Position numbers and translations under genes: made by a program. From JBFGJY01 sp041576975 (GTDB taxonomy: Bacteria; Pseudomonadota; Gammaproteobacteria; UBA4575): DNA of 18,018 nucleotides. Below are positions 15,476 to 18,018 of the stretch, in pieces. Each line of letters starts with the position of its first letter. Position 1 is the stretch's first letter. A model generated the notes under the pieces. It did not search any database, had not been told where the DNA came from, and was given only the letters and a program-made list of their open reading frames with translations. The stretch spans positions 1-18,018 of the forward strand of contig JBFGJY010000051.1 in the NCBI GenBank assembly GCA_041576975.1. The letters are read 5' to 3'.

Positions 15476-16429
15476 CTAGTCGATGTTTGTCGTAGAACGG
15501 TAGTAACGCATAATGATGTTTGGATCGGTCATCAGATTGACAGTACTGTCTTTACAATCATAGTTAAAGGTCGAGAGGACATAGCGCATGCTTTCGAGAC
15601 GCGCAAGCTTTTTGTTATTAGCTTTCACGATGATCCAAGGACTAAATGTTGTGTGTGTTTTGCTGAACATTGTTTCCTTGTATTGTGTGTAATCGTCCCA
15701 CAAATCCTGTGCTAGGTTGTCGATAGAACTTATTTTCCATTGTTTTAATGGATTTGTTTGACGCGATTCGAAACGCCTGAGTTGTTCTTTCTTAGAGATG
15801 GAGAACCAGAATTTTATTAAGTCAATGCCGTCTTCATAGAGCATGTGCTCGAACTCCGGCACTTGACGCATGAATTGCTTATATTCGCTCTTCGTACAAA
15901 AATTATTGACTGGCTCCACCACAGCGCGGTTGTACCAACTGCGATCAAAGAAAACGATTTCACCCTTATTTGGTAATTGCTTGGAATAGCGCTGAAAATA
16001 CCATTGGCCAATCTCATCTTCACTTGGTTTAGGCAAAGCGACAATGCGCATTGCGCGAGGGCTTAGGTGTTCCACAAAACGCCGGATTGCTCCGCCTTTA
16101 CCGGCGGCATCACGTCCCTCGAAGATAATCGCTATGCGTCGTTTTTTCTGTTTTACCCAACGTTGTAATTTTACTAATTCAACTTGTAGCAAACGCAGCT
16201 CCTGCTCGTATTCTAAGGCTTTTTTTAATTTTTCTAGATTGAAGTTCTTTTTCCTCAACAAGGCGAAAAATTCTTGTGAGGACGATAAATTCTTTAGCTC
16301 CTCTTTAGTGAGCACATCTTCGGCAGCATACGTTGTCATTTCTGCAGTGCTATCGAGATTCAGTCCAGTCTCAGTTGCATTGTTTGCAGCACTCTCCGCG
16401 CTCACTAGTTTTATTTTGCCTGCCGTCAT
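15476..16429 (-). CDS. ppk2: Polyphosphate kinase 2, class I
   Basis: A 317-residue PPK2-family enzyme that transfers phosphate between polyphosphate and nucleoside diphosphates in the cytoplasm, normally regenerating GTP or ATP from polyphosphate. It has Walker A GRDAAGKGG (105-113), Walker B with FFDRSWYNRA (160-169), and the lid segment RQTNPLKQWKIS (223-234). This is a single-domain protein, typical of class I in length. The first 40 or so residues are low in conservation and rich in Ala/Thr/Glu. Start candidates are ATG at 16429 or an internal ATG at residue 31; neither has a clear ribosome binding site. It converges on the three-gene cassette. Confidence 0.92.
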   Translation of the reverse strand: MTAGKIKLVSAESAANNATETGLNLDSTAEMTTYAAEDVLTKEELKNLSSSQEFFALLRKKNFNLEKLKKALEYEQELRLLQVELVKLQRWVKQKKRRIAIIFEGRDAAGKGGAIRRFVEHLSPRAMRIVALPKPSEDEIGQWYFQRYSKQLPNKGEIVFFDRSWYNRAVVEPVNNFCTKSEYKQFMRQVPEFEHMLYEDGIDLIKFWFSISKKEQLRRFESRQTNPLKQWKISSIDNLAQDLWDDYTQYKETMFSKTHTTFSPWIIVKANNKKLARLESMRYVLSTFNYDCKDSTVNLMTDPNIIMRYYRSTTNID

Positions 16430-16577
16430 TGTTAATGTTTTCTACAGTTGGTCGAATTTATGTATGTCTTATATGAAACTATGCTCTATTTGAAGCCTCT
16501 TAGCACACTATTTACAACACATCTATACTAGAAATATATAATCAGCGTTATTTCACTAACTTAGCGGAATAATTTAA

Positions 16578-16626
16578 CAATTTATTGGGGTACCATCACA
16601 CTCTAAATGGGTTTATCAATTTATTG
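16578..16626. repeat. Pair of CAATTTATTG direct repeats upstream of ppk2
   Basis: CAATTTATTG occurs at 16578-16587 and 16617-16626, in the similar contexts TAACAATTTATTGGG and TATCAATTTATTGAG. The centres are 39 bp apart and the unit is itself nearly palindromic. The pair lies about 150-200 bp upstream of the ppk2 start, in a 267-bp spacer with no credible gene. Possible regulator sites; the AT-rich context makes chance occurrence quite possible. Confidence 0.3.
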
Positions 16627-16696
16627 AGTTCATTGTTGTAGCTCGACATACACCTTACACATCACTATCTGTTTACGTTATTAATTTCTCATAGAC

Positions 16697-17185
16697 TTAG
16701 CCTGGTTCACTTGTCTGCTGACCCGCATGAAAAGTGGTATAGATGTATATGGGCATCGATAAATCGCCCAAATGCTTTTGAATCAACGGATACACTTCGG
16801 TCCATTGCAAACCACCAACCCCGGTGGCCAGTTTCGGTACGGCGAGGCTGTGAACTTCACCTTTGTCGAGTTCGTGTCGCAATCGCCGCAGACAATGGTT
16901 GACATTGGATAACTTTGCTCGACCGGGTTTGTCCCCATGTCCGTGTTCCCCTTCCTGGGTAAGTAAGTTGAAAATTTGTATTCCACCTACACCACTCCAC
17001 ACCCATATTTCCCCTGGTTTTGGGTGTGTCTCGTGAGCATGATGTCGGAAATCCTTGGCCATCGCAGGCCATCGTTCTCGAAGCGCTAGAGCGAGACCGT
17101 TATCGAAGTGATCCCTTGGGGCAATACCATGTGCAATAGCCTGTGCTTTAGTCAATAAAATGTCGCCAGCAACTTCATGAAGCAT
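16697..17185 (-). CDS. Macro domain protein (ADP-ribose-binding type)
   Basis: A 162-residue stand-alone macro domain. Such proteins bind ADP-ribose or remove it from proteins or other acceptors in the cytoplasm. The first strand and loop read VAGDILLTKAQAIAHGIAP (5-23), a divergent form in which the usual VNAAN is replaced by AHGIAP. HFDNGLALALRERWP (26-40) takes the place of the G-x-G-IA loop, and LATGVGGL (119-126) is the glycine-rich phosphate loop. The frame can begin at a TTG at 17203, but the ATG at 17185 has GGAG (minus strand, 17195-17198) 9 nt upstream and leaves the domain complete, so I chose it. No ADP-ribosyltransferase toxin is visible nearby. It follows the zinc-ribbon gene on the same strand, across repeat copy 5. 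Confidence 0.85.
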   Translation of the reverse strand: MLHEVAGDILLTKAQAIAHGIAPRDHFDNGLALALRERWPAMAKDFRHHAHETHPKPGEIWVWSGVGGIQIFNLLTQEGEHGHGDKPGRAKLSNVNHCLRRLRHELDKGEVHSLAVPKLATGVGGLQWTEVYPLIQKHLGDLSMPIYIYTTFHAGQQTSEPG

Positions 17186-17224
17186 TGGATGAATCTCCGT
17201 CAAAATTTTTGAATTTTATAAGAG

Positions 17225-17253
17225 ATGTCCACAATTGGCCGAAAGCAGACATT
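17225..17253. repeat. Dispersed palindromic repeat, copy 5
   Basis: Reads ATGTCCACAATTGGCCGAAA, then GCAGACATT. The outer arms ATGTC and GACAT pair exactly. It fills most of the gap between the zinc-ribbon stop (17257) and the macro-domain start, so it would be transcribed if the two genes share an mRNA. Confidence 0.75.
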
Positions 17254-17256
17254 CAA

Positions 17257-17667
17257 TTAAAGCATTCCTAACAATTCGCTTAGGCTTTTTATGATCTGGC
17301 CATGTCCTTCGTGAATGTAGATACCAAACTGGGCAATTAATGAGTACGCTAAGGCAAACTGAGCCAAGGCATAGCCAGCAATTGTAAACTGACTAATACT
17401 CACAACACCCACACCAAACTGAGAAATGGTAAAGATGCCCATGGCAAACTGGCCGATGGCAATCACACCTTTTGCAGGAACAGGAACTCGGTTTGGACGA
17501 AACTTGAAGGAAATATGAAGCAGGGGTAAGCCAAGTAATGTGGCATTGGTTTTGTACTCAAAACCCCAGCCATCCCATATTTCCTTAGCAGGGTACGGGG
17601 CCCCACAATGAGGACAGGCCATGGCCTGCCCCGACACCTCTTGTTGACATTCACGACAAGGTTTCAT
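17257..17667 (-). CDS. Zinc-ribbon protein with tandem hydrophobic pentad repeats
   Basis: A 136-residue protein. The N-terminus is a four-cysteine zinc ribbon: C4-x2-C7 and C18-x2-C21 (CRECQQE...CPHCGAPYP). After a linker (22-67) comes a strict repeat: [IL]-x-Q-F recurs at 71, 81, 91, 101 and 111, a 10-residue period made of two pentads of the form hydrophobic-small-x-aromatic/aliphatic-small (IGQFA, MGIFT, ISQFG, VGVVS, ISQFT and so on). That pattern suggests a small right-handed beta-solenoid or a membrane-associated repeat. The last 20 residues are a hydrophilic-to-amphipathic tail. No function is known to me. It has no strong Shine-Dalgarno and shares its strand with the macro-domain gene downstream. 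Confidence 0.7.
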   Translation of the reverse strand: MKPCRECQQEVSGQAMACPHCGAPYPAKEIWDGWGFEYKTNATLLGLPLLHISFKFRPNRVPVPAKGVIAIGQFAMGIFTISQFGVGVVSISQFTIAGYALAQFALAYSLIAQFGIYIHEGHGQIIKSLSELLGML

Positions 17668-17742
17668 ATCACTTCTACTTTAATGTTTGATCTAATAGGT
17701 TACACCAACCGTTGAGGCTTTTTAATTTTTAATAAATTAAAA

Positions 17743-18006
17743 TCATCCACGCTCCAAACCCTCTACAACCCACTCCCTCTCATGCTTAAATATCTTTGTT
17801 GCATCCTCTAGACTAATTTCACCTGTATCGACTTGCCTACACAGTTGTTTGCGCAACTTAACTAAGTTAGTGATATCGATGCGATCTGCATTATGGATAG
17901 CAAGATTATCCCAATAGGCATTGGTTTCTTGATCATGACAGTAGTTTTATGTTGCTATCGAAGTACTTGAAAGTAAAAGCAAACTACAAAGTAAAGCGGG
18001 CTTCAT
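17743..18006 (-). pseudogene. Small exported protein gene with an in-frame stop
   Basis: From ATG (18004-18006) the frame gives a classic signal peptide, MKPALLCSLLLLSSTSIAT, then TAA (17947-17949), and then continues in the same frame for 67 residues to TGA (17743-17745). The second part is protein-like: NYCHDQETNAYWDNLAI, then ITNLVKLRKQLCRQVDTGEI, then a helical EDATKIFKHEREWVVEGLE end, with two cysteines that could pair. The stop falls at the expected signal cleavage region and could come from CAA to TAA. I read this as one small secreted-protein gene broken by a nonsense mutation, or a sequence error. Upstream the frame is open to the window edge (18018). Function unknown. Confidence 0.55.
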
Positions 18007-18018
18007 CTGTACCGGATA

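Noticed and set aside
17186..17203. TTG-started six-residue extension of the macro-domain protein
   Set aside because: It would contain the GGAG that serves the ATG at 17185; the domain is complete without it.
1..18018. CRISPR arrays, tRNA or rRNA genes, IS elements
   Set aside because: No regularly spaced direct repeats, no cloverleaf or rRNA-like sequence, and no transposase or integrase seen by reading both strands; the palindromic repeats are dispersed, not arrayed.

Overview
The window looks like a chromosomal segment of a gammaproteobacterium. The encoded proteins (an Lhr-type long helicase, GloA-type glyoxalase I, MOSC protein, DUF2905 protein, class I PPK2, macro-domain protein) fit that group, and most of the DNA is AT-rich (about 40% GC in the lines I counted by hand). 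The order or genus cannot be fixed from what I can see. I see no rRNA, tRNA, CRISPR array, insertion sequence or phage gene. Small, mostly unlinked genes on both strands are separated by AT-rich spacers, and five of these spacers carry a copy of one roughly 30-bp palindromic repeat.

Layout. 192-4556 (-): a giant Lhr-type ATP-dependent helicase. 4655-4843 (-): a doubtful one-helix membrane peptide. 5028-5964 (+): a probable pair, a secreted DUF2380/DUF3280-like protein followed 28 nt later by glyoxalase I. 6115-6798 (-): a MOSC-domain protein, divergent across a 333-bp spacer from a mercuric-reductase-like flavoprotein (7132-8511, +). The flavoprotein converges tightly on a membrane-anchored alpha/beta hydrolase (8523-9488, -). 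9753-10792: small genes, namely a 47-residue GTG-started membrane protein, an orphan SMI1/KNR4-like (SUKH) protein and a DUF2905 membrane protein. 10902-12118 (+): inorganic pyrophosphatase and a small exported protein. 12498-15300 (+): three translationally coupled genes. 15476-18006 (-): polyphosphate kinase 2, a macro-domain protein, a zinc-ribbon protein with a striking pentad repeat, and a small exported-protein gene broken by an in-frame stop.

The most system-like unit is the three-gene cassette at 12498-15300: an FMN-binding split-barrel protein, an M20 glutamate-carboxypeptidase-like metalloenzyme, and a dethiobiotin-synthetase-like P-loop protein of the DUF1611 type. Both junctions are ATGA overlaps. 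Its GC content is clearly higher (about 52-55% in sampled lines) than its neighbours', it contains no copy of the dispersed repeat, and it ends in a hairpin. I read it as a transferred metabolic module acting on an amino acid or peptide conjugate; the substrate is unknown. The other genes look like separate housekeeping, detoxification and phosphate-metabolism functions rather than one pathway.
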